NCBI GenBank assembly: GCA_025529335.1
Contig: JAMYHX010000045.1
Span: forward strand, 1-64,000
Direction: 5' to 3'
DNA length: 64,000 nucleotides
From: Rhizopus sp. PT2906
Lineage: Eukaryota; Mucoromycota; Mucoromycetes; Mucorales; Rhizopodaceae
A program made the position numbers and the translations under genes. Within the stretch, counting starts at the first letter, position 1. Every line of letters starts with the position of its first letter. Below, piece by piece: positions 1 through 11,962 of this stretch. The notes beneath the pieces were generated by a model. It did no database searches. It was given only the letters and a program-made list of their open reading frames with translations, and was not told the origin of the DNA.

Positions 1-1204
1 TTTACGCAAATAATTTTTTTATTTTATGACAACATTTTATAAAATTAATGTCAATAATTAATAAAAATACAGTATGGATTCTCTTTCCAATCTGAGATCA
101 AATTTTGACCTAATTAGTAATGAAATCTTATAAACTAGATTAAATGGGGGATCCTAAGAACTATGAATCTTATAATATATAGTCTCTGGTCATGAACTTT
201 ATCTTGAGCACAGATAAAAAAGATGCGTATGAAGTTTATTTATTTTTTGCTTAAAAAAATGGTCAGTTTAGTAAGAAGAAATGGTTCTTTTTCTAGAAGT
301 TACAAAATTATGCTCTTTCTTCCTTATTTTAGCAAAAAAGAAGAAACGAACACTTTTTTGATGTTAAACAGTCCAAAGGGAACAAAAAGAAGAAAGATAA
401 AAATGTGACTAGCCAAACTTTTCTTATTTTCTCATACGAATTAGAATTCTTACATATAAACAAACAGATCTGCGCCCATTTTCCGGTTCCCCAATATCTA
501 TATTTGGCTTAATGACTACCATCATTTATGGAAATCATAGATTTTTTGTCGAATACTCTCCCTCTTTTTATTTATTATACAAGTAAAAGTGGGGTCAACA
601 AGAAAGAAGAATGACTTCTGATAGCATTCTTTTTTTTTTTTTTTTTTTTTTTTTTGAGTTATTGCTTATGTAAAATGAGCTTGGCTTTTAAACAAGGGGA
701 ATGTCAAACAAGATCACAACTGGTGTGCTGGATTTGATTGATCGAATCAGACGCAGGTTCCTTTTCGATGTTTTGGCCATCTTTACTAAATTGGACTTAT
801 CGGAAGTACCTTTCTTGAATAAATATACGATCTAAAATGATCCTCTCTCTCTCTTCCTCTGTCTAGGTTATAATCAAAAATATACATGTCTGTGTTATTG
901 AGTACATGAATGTGCCCTTGATAATCTATGTTTACTCATATGGTCATTCTCCGTATTTTCTCTTTTTACAGAAATACTTCCTATACAGTAGATGTTTTGA
1001 ATCATTTCATTATGTAGATTGAGCTCCATTGAATTTCATTATGCTCAAGTCAGTCAAGGTTACTTGTCTGTTGTACAAAAAAGCTTATTTCTTGTGATTT
1101 CTCCTATAAGAATTCGAATAGACAGATCATTATATATATATATATATATATATATAAAGAAGCTTCTTTTTCTTCTTTCTTCTTTTTTATTTTGATAGAA
1201 TAAA
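1..1204. other. Intergenic, upstream of the zinc-finger gene
   Basis: I see no supported gene here. The longest open frame (223-408) has a lysine-rich, low-complexity translation and no recognisable domain. The stretch holds a long T tract near 630-655 and a TA dinucleotide repeat near 1130-1156, followed by a pyrimidine-rich segment just before the ATG at 1205. These are typical of promoter-proximal DNA in this genome. Confidence 0.5.
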
Positions 1205-1454
1205 ATGTCAAGACAAGCAATTACTCAACTATCTGGCTCAGATTATTATAACTCCAGTCCACATTTCTCAGCTGCCAGTTCACCTTCCTTATCCACGTCT
1301 GCCTCGGTGAATTCTGATCTTAATAGAAAAGATTCAAAGCGAAACAACAAGAAGCAATACCCGTGTGACAAGTGCTCTAAAATATTTAACCGTCCAAGTG
1401 CATTAACCACCCATTCTTATACACATACTGGTGAGAAACCTTTCCAGTGTCAAA

Positions 1455-1485
<31 letters not shown>

Positions 1486-2048
1486 CAAAAAAAAGCGTGT
1501 AATATGATATGATAATTGACGTGTTTCAATTTAGCAAAGGATGTGGTCGTCGATTCTCGGTGCTATCTAATCTTCGACGACATTTGAAGGTTCATCAAAA
1601 GTTGACGGATTCATGCAAACTATCTTCGGTAGCCAGATTGCGTTTTGTAAGGCAATTGATTGAACGAAGTGAAACAATGTTGGCACCAAAACAAGACAAA
1701 ATTGATCCAAAGCACCTCCTTCTTCCTCAATTACAGCTTCCACAGCCTCCATCTCCTTCCACACCTACTTCATGGCATAATCTTCATCCTCCTGCATTCG
1801 GATACCACCATTGTATGGCTCTACCTTCTATGGAACTACATGAACAAAATCATTATTTGCAACCAGACAGTTATTTTATGTATACCGAAAACCAATTGAA
1901 TCCTTTATGCTTAGTAACAGATACAGTAAAAAGAAGGGCTCCTTCATATACCTCATATTGCCATCACGAATATTATTCTGATCTTTCAACATCTAACAGC
2001 CATCAACAGACTGAAAGCACATCTATCCCATTTACATATTCATCTTGA
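1205..2048 (+). CDS. C2H2 zinc-finger transcription factor, two fingers
   Basis: Two exons, 1205-1455 and 1535-2048, encode about 254 residues. The intron joins the fingers so that finger 2 reads C-x4-C, written CQSKGC. Finger 1 (about residues 53-75) is C-x2-C-x12-H-x3-H, the linker is TGEKPF, and finger 2 is C-x4-C-x12-H-x3-H with FSVLSNLRRHLKVH. The N-terminus is Ser-rich and the C-terminal half is rich in Pro, Gln, His and Tyr, as in many fungal activators. The fingers predict sequence-specific DNA binding in the nucleus; the target genes cannot be inferred. The intron contains an A tract of about 30 nt directly after the 5' splice site. The ATG at 1205 follows a pyrimidine-rich leader and is the first Met of the frame. 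Confidence 0.85.
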
Positions 2049-3920
2049 TCACTCCCCCCGTATATATGTGTGTTTGCTATTGCTAATTTTTACCTCTTTC
2101 CCCCCTTTCTCTTTCATTTCATCATTAATAATAATATAATAATATTTATTTACGCTATTATTTATGCGTTATGTTTTCTTTATATATTGATTCCTTACTT
2201 TTATCAACATTAAATATACATGCAACTACTTGCAAAAAATAAAGTCTTGTTATTTTGGCCAAAACTCGAAAACAGTACTCCTTTTTTTTTAAAAAAATAA
2301 AATATTAATGTCGTGTGCCTGATTTATTTTGTTTGACAAAAAGACATTCTTTATTCTAAACGCTCTTTTTTCTTCCAGAGAAGGATTGCTTTCTAAATAA
2401 GGATATTAGTGTTTCCTTTATTGACAACTGTCAGTTCTCAGCTGTTGTACAACAAAAGTTAAGCTCCCTCTTCTTTGATAAAAAAGATAAAGAAATAAAT
2501 AATATAAAACAATCAAAACTTACACATTTAAACAAATAAAATAGTAAATAGTAGTACTACATGTTCATTATTTAATGTGTGTAGCACGTTGACAGATATC
2601 TTGATATAATTGGGTTCTTTTAAATTGAAGCAATTCAGAATATTTAAAACCCTGTACGATTCATGCATTAACTGTGGATTATGTAGCTCCTTATATATCG
2701 ATGATAGCCTAACGAATCTACGGGTTATGTGTCACTTGTAGTTCCCCCCCTTTTTTTAGTGCAGTCAATTCTTGGAGTAACACAATGTTCTATTTAAAAC
2801 CACATTGGCACTTTGCTACTGTACACCGAAGCATTGTTTTATACATATTAAACCTTTTTCGTTTTCATTGTTAATACACTTTGCCACTGAATAAGCTCTC
2901 TGTGATCAACTATAAACAATATATATTACTTGAACGTCATTGTATTGCTGATATGAGCACCTTGTATACTACAAAATATATAATACTTTTTTATTATCAT
3001 CTGTCTCAAAGACCATAAATCAAGGAGAAAAGAGCCATTTTTTTTCTTCAAGGCTTTATTATGTTTTGATAAACATTTATACTTTACCTTTTATGCTTGT
3101 TTTCGGGTATAATTACAAACCTTTTCATTCATTGTGCAGTTCTTTGTTATGACTGGATCATACTCCTTTCAATTGATGGATTATTCTGCTTCGACTATTT
3201 CAATGGCTATAGTTCAAAATACTTTGGAATTTGACCATATCATCGTTGTCACAAATGATCCAAATGATGTATGGTTGTAGCGCATGATTGTTGGTGATAG
3301 AGGTTATCCATAAGGATGAAGTGAAACTTAGATCTCAGTTGTCCAAGTTGATAAATGAAATCCCCCCTTTGGCTGAATAGGTTACGGCCATACAATGTTG
3401 AAAGCAACAGATCCTGTCTGAAAGATGTTAATAAGAATATATTGCATCTCTAGGTTCCAATGGCTAGTTTTGGATCTTTCGTTGATGTTTGAGCTGTAAA
3501 GGTAGCAATAACTATGTGCAGTGACGTGTCCTTTTGAGAATCAAAAGACAAAAAGTCCCTTTGCACAAAACAACTTTACATTTTCATTGTGAGTTCCAAG
3601 CACTATTTCAACAGTAATCAGGGTGTTATTGTCCTAACTGTAGCTTTGCTGTTTGGCAATGTTTTAGCAAAACCCTCCCCTCCAATAGCACCACAACGTA
3701 GACCTTCAAGCTTGACAATGTGTCGCTTTTTGTTGTCTTGATTCGCAGCTTTTATTGTCGTGCTTTGACATGGTATTAATCGTGGTTAATTGTAAACTCT
3801 TTTCGAACTCGAAGCAAGTAATGTGTATGTGATGTTGAAAAAAAAATGCTTTTCCCTGATCCTAAAGAAGTACTACATGGTGGTGAAGGAATTAGAAATA
3901 AAGAAGAAAGCAAAAAGATT
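2049..3920. other. Intergenic, decayed sequence
   Basis: There is no intact gene in this stretch of almost 1.9 kb. On the plus strand around 3125-3290 there is a coding-like but interrupted frame, with pieces such as GSYSFQLMDYSAST, which might be the remains of a membrane transporter. The similarity is too weak to name. The first 150 bases contain likely 3' UTR and polyadenylation sequence of the zinc-finger gene. Confidence 0.35.
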
Positions 3921-5837
3921 ATACACTCTTTCCAGGAAGTAAAATAGAAATGGAGTTTTTTGCTTGGCCAATAGAAATTAAATCTAGTAGAAATCCTTGG
4001 TAAGCAGTAGAACTTTTTGGCCTTAATATGCACTTTACAAATACAGTAGAAAAAAAGTCCAGAAATATATTTCTATATTGAGGTTTTCGCGCTACTTTGT
4101 GAGTTATCGAGAATTAACCAAGGCCGCAAAACTTGTAGTAAAATTAGTCTGTAAGCAACCTTGATCGTGTCTTTCTTACAAGTTTTATATCCTTTATTGG
4201 ATTGCAATTGGTCTCACACTTGTTGCACTTGTTGCAGCTCTTATTACTTCATGGAGTAACTTTGGCCGCAGTCCAGATTCTATTGTTTCCAATGTATTTG
4301 TGGTCCCAAATCATTATCGTGCAATTGAAAAAGTTTAAGAAGACATTATATAGTACAATATACTTATTTAGTCAACCTTCTTATTTTTTTGTATAAAATA
4401 CTATAATATTTAACATCATTTTTACCTATCTAGCTGTGACTAAGAAGTGTGTGTACGTCTCCCTATAGCCTCGCTTAATTGTCGAGGTCTTAAAAAACCT
4501 TCTTTCCGAGAGAAAAAGCATTTGCCCGTTATATTCGATCCTTAGAAACCGATATCATAGCCTTACAAGAAGCTCATGCCGATTCCTTTGACCTTCATTC
4601 TCAATTTGAATTATGCCTTCAGACTCACTCAGCCACATGGACTCGCCATTGTGGCCTAATCTCTTTTAATCGTCAGCTAACGATTGAGCCATGCCGGGCC
4701 CTCTGTAGCCAGACGGCTCCTCATTGCTCAAGTCACAGATTTATCAGGAGCGTATGACCCTCTTCTTATTTACGTCCTCTATGCTCCTGCGTATCTCCCA
4801 GATCGCCCCGCTTTCTTTCACTCTCTCAGCTCCATGCTACGCTTTGATGATGCACCTCCACAACGTGCTGTTCCGCTAGGAGATTTTAACCACACTATCT
4901 ATCTTCCTATGACGCACCAGTTACTTCAACCTTGGAAAGAATGACTGCATTCAGTCTGGCACGACACCTTTCTCAACGACCCCAATCAACGCTGTCTGCC
5001 TATCTTGATACTATCTCAACAATCGACTTCGTTCTGGTGACAAGCGACCTGCGACATCTCACCACTTATCCACACCTTACTTATGTCAAAGGTTATGATC
5101 ACTCAGCGCTCATGATCTGTCTCACTATGGGTTCTGTGAAAGTGGGTCCTGGCATATGGCGCTGCAAACCCTTTTTAATGAGTAATCGTAAGTTCCGCTC
5201 AGAATTAACTGCTTTTTGCTCCAGTGCTGAACGACACTTGCCTACTGGTAATGCTCCTCAGCGATGAGACCACTTTAAAGTGATTCTTAAGAGTTTCATA
5301 CAATCTTTCTCCAACAAACAACAGGCCGATTAGTGCCTCGATTCTAGCTTTGCGATCTGGGCATAAGTGATGCGAGCTAGGGGGAACGCTCTAATGCCTA
5401 TTTTTATAAATGTCTAAAAGACCGCCAACAGCAACAGGCAATCTCCGAGTTGGTTGCAGACGACGGTGTTATACTATCGACGCCAAAAGAACTAACCAAC
5501 TGTGCAAAAGGTTTTCTATAGCAAACTCTACTCTACCGAACAAGTATCCCCTGAAGCCACTGATTTTCTGTTATCCCATACAATAGTTGACCAATTCATC
5601 AATCCCAAATCCTTTTCGAAGGTCAGCTTTGACACTTGTCAACGCCCGCGAAAGGAGGATGGCTTAGCGGCTTTGGATCCAGCTACCCAACTTCATGCAC
5701 TTCAGTTACGTTGACTCCGACCACCCGTCCAGCCTGACACGGAATCAAATTACAACCATTCTTTTACCCTACAAGCCAACTGGCGGTACTTAAATAAAAT
5801 ATACCATTTTACAATTTACTTCCTGGAAAGAGTGTAT
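3921..5837. repeat. 23-bp perfect inverted repeats 1.9 kb apart
   Basis: Bases 3921-3943 are the exact reverse complement of bases 5815-5837, and similarity continues imperfectly inward for about a dozen bases. Taking TA at 3922-3923 and TA at 5835-5836 as a target duplication leaves a unit of about 1.9 kb starting CACTC, which is the size and end structure of a Tc1/mariner-type element. No DDE transposase is visible inside. The interval instead holds a LINE relic and a short frame at about 4169-4348 that reads like the last membrane helix and tail of a transporter (WIAIGLTLVALVAALI). The pair may therefore mark a composite or non-autonomous element, or may be chance remnants. Confidence 0.5.
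4466..5770 (+). pseudogene. Non-LTR retrotransposon (LINE) relic with internal deletion
   Basis: Translated pieces in several frames follow the order of a LINE ORF2. They start with an endonuclease opening (LNCRGL near 4477), then TDIIALQEAHAD near 4550. The endonuclease motif GDFN lies near 4881, STIDFVLVTSD near 5017, and the closing KGYDHSAL near 5090. A reverse-transcriptase linker follows (VADDGVILSTPKEL near 5455, then FYSKLYSTEQ near 5512). At about 5610-5640 the frame jumps to a post-RT segment (DGLAALDPATQLHALQLR), so the catalytic RT core (FADD motif) appears deleted. At least three frameshifts and several stops break the frame. The element is dead. It keeps its 5' part, unlike the usual 5'-truncated LINE copies. 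Confidence 0.75.
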
Positions 5838-6593
5838 CTTGCAAAGATATTTTTTAGAACTACGAAAAAAAAAAGGCGCATTGACCACATCTTTCATCCT
5901 CTCTCTCTCCTTTCGTTCAGATTCTATTTGATCTCGATATTATATGCATAGTATTCATTAATATGCAAATTAGTATTCCAGTTTTACAGTTTATGTATTT
6001 TAAACTATTTTCATTTTGTCAATTTGCAGGTATCATTGCTCAACCAAAAAAGAAACATGACCCACTTTGATAGAATACAGCTCAGCCCTAGCTGCATAAT
6101 ATACCTGTCTGAGACAAGATATATTCTTTGTAAGCTAACAAAGATGACTTTTACATAAATACGAGATACTTCTTTTATGATTTCAATAATCAAACAATCA
6201 TTAATATCGTATATATGCCAAGTAGAAAAAAGGTAAGAAATAAAAGGGGGGAATGCATTTATATGGATGGGGTTGGTCAAAGGATAAATTGAATAACCGG
6301 TACACTCCGACGTCAGTCTTATTGTCTCTCTGTCTCTCTGTCTCTCTCTGTCTCTCTCTGAGCACAATAAACATTCCTTTGAAGTTTATGACAAAAAAAA
6401 AGACGATTTTTTTGATAAACATGAAACTATACACTAAAGTCGAAATAAATATGATCCATTATCATCATTTGAACCACTTTCAAACATTTTTTTGCCCTTG
6501 ATTTATATACGTTTTTCTCGTTTTTTCTCTCTCTCTCTTCTTTTTCAGCATAGCCTTTCTTCTTTTTCTTCTATTATACCTTCAATTCAAACG
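5838..6593. other. Intergenic, upstream of the kinase gene
   Basis: No gene is supported. A CT-rich microsatellite (repeats of gtctctct) spans about 6316-6358, and another pyrimidine-rich tract (6510-6570) precedes the kinase ATG at 6594, consistent with a core promoter and 5' UTR. Short open frames on both strands overlap only the simple repeat and are not credible. Confidence 0.45.
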
Positions 6594-8681
6594 ATGACTG
6601 CTGTAGATACCATTCCATCTCCTTCACCTCAAAGACGAATTATATTCAAAAAGCAGAGTTCTCCCATGATGTCCCCTGGAAATAGACGTCGAAAAGATGT
6701 GGGTGACTATTGGTTAGGAAAGACGCTAGGCAAAGGATCTTCAGGTACTATTGATATATTTATTTTTATTCACATTATTCATACCTCAACGATAGGATGC
6801 GTCAAAATTGGTATACATAAAGTGACGGGAGAGAAGGTGGCCATCAAGATTATATCAAAATCACATCTGGCCGCCAATGCTTCTGTAGAAAAAGCTGTCA
6901 AAAGGGAAATTGCGGTGATGAAGTTGATTAAACACCCGAATATAATGAGTCTACTGGACGTGATTGACTTGTCTGATTCACCTAATTTGTAATTCAACGT
7001 ACTTTGTTCTTTCAATCGTTATTTTCTAAGCAACTCTCTTTCTTTCTTTCTTTCTTTCTGTTTTCTCTCTTTTTTTTTTTTTTGTTTAGATACTTGATAT
7101 TAGAGTATGTTCAAGGTGGTGAATTGTTTGAATATTTAGTGTCTCGGGGAAGATTATCTGAAAAGGAAGCTAGAAAGTATTTTCAACAAATTATCATTGG
7201 TTTGGACTATTGCCACAGACATTTAATATGGTAACTATGACAGTAAAAAAAAAAAAAGGCCTGCAAGAAAAAAGACTAATGACAAAACTTTGCTTCAGTC
7301 ATCGTGATTTAAAACCAGAGAATCTACTTCTTGACCGTGACAAGAATATAAAGATTGCTGATTTTGGAATGGCGTCACTACAACCCACTGGTTCACTATT
7401 AGAAACAAGCTGCGGGTAAGATATAAATAAAGAAAAAGAAAGGGTGTATTAAATGAGAAAAATATATATAGTTCTCCTCATTATGCAAGTCCTGAAATTG
7501 TCAATGTAAGTGTTACACGACTGCAGAGAAATGTATAGGCCTAAACTCTTCATATAGGGTGTGCCTTATGATGGTTCAGCTTCTGATATATGGTCATGTG
7601 GTATCATTCTTTATGCTCTATTGAGTGGACATTTACCATTTGATGATGACAATATTCGTCAATTACTCAATAAGGTCAAGATGGGCAAATACAAAATACC
7701 AGATCATGTATCTGATGAAGCAAAAGATTTGATACAGAGAATATTAGTGATAAATCCTAGCAAGCGTCTAACAGTAAATGTATACGCATCAAAGCATTCT
7801 CTTATTCACACATGGTTCTATAGATGAAACAAGTACAATCTCATCCTTGGTTCACGGCTGATCCCCCTCCCAATCCAACCACATTACCTGATCCTCCTAC
7901 AGCTGCTGAAATAGGTAGACCAGTATCCCATGTATCCGAAATTGATGATCGTATCCTTGAGACTCTCAAAGTGCTATGGGCAGAACTGTCTACGGACAAG
8001 ATTGTTGAAGCGTTATTAAATTCTGAGTAGGTTTGTGTGTGATAAAGGGGGGAGATAAAGCAAGAAAGCAATATAACATTTAACTAGATATAATATGCAA
8101 AAGGTTACCTATGTACTGCTTCAAAGACATGCAAACTCTTATTGGCAAATAGACAGAGATGACGAGATTCGTTCAGGTTTTGTATGCATAGGAATAAAAC
8201 AAAGCTGATGAAGACTTATTTATTATGACATTAGTTGCATCTCCTGCCAAACGTCGTCGTCGACCCATCACCATTTGCGCCTTTTCTAATAGCAAGGATT
8301 CATTCCCTGGGTTGAAAGGTATGATGACAAAGTTAGCACAGGAAAAATTAGTGCCACCCATGTCTCCTGGAATTCAACATCATTCTACACCTTCTCAGTC
8401 TCGACCGACGAGTCATACATCATTACGCCCTGTAATTTCAGAAACAGACAACGTATCTGCATCACCTCATGTCTCTGCGACGACTACCACCACAACCACG
8501 CTTGCTCCTCCTCCAGTACCTCCCAAACCAACTGTGATTCGTACGGATAGAGTATATGAAGACTATCAGCAAAAGAGTCCCTGGCAATTCGCTCCCAACA
8601 GTAGCAGCAACAACAACCAACTGCATACATCAAACATAGGGTTAGTGTACGCGATACATACTTGTTAACATGAGAAATAAA

Positions 8682-8726
<45 letters not shown>

Positions 8727-9400
8727 GTAGGCAATCTCCAGTTATCAGTCGACCCAGTCATTTTTACACGACACCTCGAACAGCGTCTTATTCTCCTGGA
8801 CATGAAAATCCATCTTATTCACAACAGATACCGATTGCACAACAGCCTTATGTTCAGGCTTACTTCCATCCTCAATTACAGCAACACATGAATAATATCA
8901 GTCATATGCTGTCACCTCGCGTTCCAAGCCATCATCGTCGTCATAACAACGATCCAGAAGACTCCCAGATGAGCCGTATGATGCATCTGTGGCAAAGGAA
9001 CAAGGTTGATCCAGCAAGCCCATTACAGAGACACCAGTACGTCTTTGACCGAACCGCCATTGAATCAAGTTCTCTCGTCTGGAAAGATCCATCCCAGGCC
9101 GCACCTTTTCTTTCTCCCGCCTTTGACGTTACTCCAACAAGCTCACCCACGACCCATCGACATGCACATCGGTACTCTTTCAACCCACCCTGTCATTATG
9201 TAAAGCCACAGCAGCATACTAGCCCTACTGTTGCCACGAGTAATAATTCCAAACGGACATCATGGCTTCCAGGTTTATTTCATTTTAAGCAACCCAAAGT
9301 ATGTTCTTTAGAATGCGAGGCAAGGGACGAAAGAGAGGCTATTGGAAAACTGTCGCAGGTGTTACGAGAGGTAACTATCAGAATAGGAAGATGGCGTTAC

Positions 9401-9437
<37 letters not shown>

Positions 9438-9846
9438 AAAGCGTATGGATGGGTTTATCACCGAAAGACAAGAACCAGACGGCAGGATACGAAGGAAAGG
9501 AGAGATGAGGCTTGTGAACAGTAAGTGGTTTGATAAAGAGCAACCAAAAAAGTATACTTATGATTTTTTATAGACACAAAAACAATATTTTTAAAATTCA
9601 AACTTGAAATATATCAGCTTCTTGCAGCAAAGAAGAGAGGCTTATACCGCATCAGTTTTATACAGCAACAAGGTAAAGTCTCATATATTTTGACTTAAAA
9701 ATCTAAAACCACTTTCTATAAAAGGTGATGCCATGGCTCTAGCAGCAGCAGTAAGAATTGTGGACAGGACTCTGCAAGTCTATGAACAAGAAGCAGAATT
9801 GGTATCTGCGGCAAACGGTTGGAGCATTAACCGTGTTGCGATGTGA
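6594..9846 (+). CDS. Nim1/Gin4/Hsl1-type protein kinase with UBA-like and KA1-like regions
   Basis: Thirteen exons give 836 residues: 6594-6744, 6796-6988, 7090-7230, 7299-7415, 7472-7505, 7558-7773, 7824-8026, 8088-8176, 8214-8640, 8731-9370, 9442-9520, 9574-9672, 9725-9846. The kinase domain is complete: glycine loop GKGSSGCVKIG, VAIK lysine, catalytic HRDLKPEN, ADFGMA and ASPE. A UBA-like helical segment follows (DDRILETLKVLW to VTYVLLQRHANSYW), as in the AMPK/Nim1 branch. A long Ser/Pro-rich linker leads to a C-terminal KA1-like region (KFKLEIYQLLAAKKRG to the stop). Kinases of this group (Cdr1/2, Hsl1, Gin4) act at the cortex or septum and restrain the Wee1 mitotic inhibitor. The 8177-8213 intron is short (28 nt if the earlier AG is used), so that junction is the least certain. 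Confidence 0.88.
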
Positions 9847-10351
9847 GCATTATTTTTGTAGATAAAATTATTCCCCCCTTCCATACATATATACAAACAC
9901 ACAATATATATACTTCATGCATTATGTCCTTGCAAATTATCAAGTTATCCTTTAAATAGGTTAAACCCTATTTAAGAGACCCGTTTCAAATCATTGAAAA
10001 TAAACGCAAGTGCGGGCTTTACCTTTAGGAAAGAGATATAGCATAAATAACCTGTTTAAATTATGCAGATTTCTTTTTCATTGAAGCAAAAAGCCTTTAT
10101 GAACATGCTTTATAGTAAATAAAGGTTTCATAATTTACCTCAGGATTATCAAATGTTGTAGTCACCTTTCCGTTTGTTCATGCTTGGGTTTATGATCAGC
10201 TGAGAACCCTGCATGAAAAAAAAGCAAATCACTACAAATAAGTTACCCTCCTTCCCATTGGCGTCATGCTTTTGTAAGAATGAAAGCGTTGATATAAAAT
10301 GTATTTTCTCACCATAAAAGATTCAGCAATTGTTTTTTCATTTTTTTTATC
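9847..10351. other. Intergenic between kinase and dehydrogenase
   Basis: About 500 bases with no open frame of note. It should hold the 3' UTR of the kinase gene and the promoter of the dehydrogenase gene. I see no repeat or RNA gene. Confidence 0.45.
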
Positions 10352-11768
10352 ATGGCTGCAAACGCTGCTTCAAATATTGCTCAAAAAGCTATGGGCGAAG
10401 TGCCCGTTTCTGTCGCTAATGAGGATAAACAAGCAACCTCTGGTTCAGATATGCTTGCCTGTTGCTGGGCTGGCAAAGGCAAAGTGGAATTGAGAAGAGT
10501 GCCCAAGCCAGATATAACGGATGCTGAAGATGTTATTGTTAAAATTACTGGTACAACAGGTACGTGTACACACAATAAAATGCATACAGCTGTTGAACAT
10601 AATTGTATAGTATGTGGATCTGATTTGCACTTGTATCATGGAGAACTGATGCAACTCAAGGAAGGAGAAGTCCTTGGTCATGAGTTTATTGGTACTGTCG
10701 AAAAGATTGGCCACGATGTGACAAAGGTCAGACCTGGAGATCGTGTTGTGGCTGCTTTCAACATTGCTTGTGGTAAATGTGAGTGGTGTACCAAGGGATT
10801 GTTCACTTCTTGTTCTTGTGCAAACAACAGTTCAGTCATGGACAAGCTCTATGGCCATCGTATCTCTGGTGTTCTTGGCTATTCTCACGTAAGCAACTCT
10901 GATATGTCAAAATCACAATGTTACTCATTCTTTATAGATGCTAGGAGGCTTCTCTGGCGGTCAGGCTGAATATTGTCGCGTCTTGTTTGGAAACACGAAT
11001 CTGCTCAAGATACCCGACAGTCTTCCTGACGAAAAAGCTCTCTACTTGTCTGATATCGTTCCTACCTCTTTCCACTGTGTTTTCGATTCAGGCGCTAAAG
11101 AAGGAGAAGCCGTTGGTGTGTGGGGTCTTGGCCCAATTGGTCTTTGTGCTTGTCAATGGTTACGCAAGGTATTCAAAGTCAGGCGTATCATTGCCGTGGA
11201 CAACGTACCTGAACGTCTGCAGTTGGCCAGGGATCTCTGGGGCGTCGAATGCATCAACTTTGATGTCGATACGGACGTTGCTTCCAAAATTCTCGAGCTT
11301 GAACCTAGAGGTTTGGATCGCTCTCTCGATTGTGCTGGTTTCCGTTATTCAAAGGGACTTTTGCACAAGATCGAGCGTGCTGTTGGCTTGGAAACAGATA
11401 CAAGTGAAGTCATTAATGAAGCAATTCGAGCAACAAAGAAGTTTGGTACTGTTGCCTTGATTGCTGATTATGCTGCCTATACCAACCATTTGCTGATTGG
11501 TGGTATCATGGAGAAAGGTATCCGTCTTGTGGGCTGTGGTCAGGCGCCTATTCAAAGCTACTGGGATAAGTGCTTGGAATACATGGTCAACGGTGAGTTT
11601 GATCCATCTGTCATACTTACGCATCGATTCAAATTGGAAGATATTGTGGAAGTATATCGTCGTTTCGATAACAAGGAAAACGGTATTATGAAGACGTTTA
11701 TTGAAACTCGATTCAGCCGTCCAGCAATGCCTGGATCACCTGGTTTGACTACAGTTCATCATACTTGA
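10352..11768 (+). CDS. Zinc-dependent alcohol dehydrogenase (MDR family, formaldehyde dehydrogenase-like)
   Basis: Three exons (10352-10559, 10611-10888, 10938-11768) encode 438 residues. Zinc-binding MDR features are clear: catalytic-site VCGSDLHLYHG and GHEFIG, and the four-cysteine structural zinc loop CGKCEWCTKGLFTSC. The nucleotide-binding turn is GLGPIG, with an acidic residue (AVDN) after the second strand suggesting NAD(H). The layout and C-terminal length resemble the glutathione-independent formaldehyde dehydrogenase/FdhA branch rather than yeast ADH1. The expected reaction is NAD-linked oxidation of an alcohol or aldehyde hydrate in the cytosol; the substrate is not decided by sequence. 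The first intron is 51 nt and stop-free, so retention would insert 17 residues directly before the catalytic cysteine. Confidence 0.88.
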
Positions 11769-11962
11769 GCTGAACTATGTTTATCATTGGACTCTTGATC
11801 TATTCTTTTTGTATATTGAGTGTAAATAAATAAAAAACTTATTTTCCCGAAATTCTGTTGAAATGGTCCGTGACTATAATAAATCAAAGTCACAGCATGC
11901 TGTATTGTGCCCTTTACTTTAAAAAAAATAATTTCAAGATAGCCTTGTTTGTGTGTGTAATT

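Noticed and set aside
6316..6358. Tandem CT-rich repeat as a possible CRISPR or satellite array
   Set aside because: It is a plain microsatellite without spacers.
8177..8204. A 28-nt intron in the kinase gene
   Set aside because: It is below the usual size here; the alternative AG at 8212-8213 gives 37 nt in the same frame and was preferred, though the junction remains uncertain.
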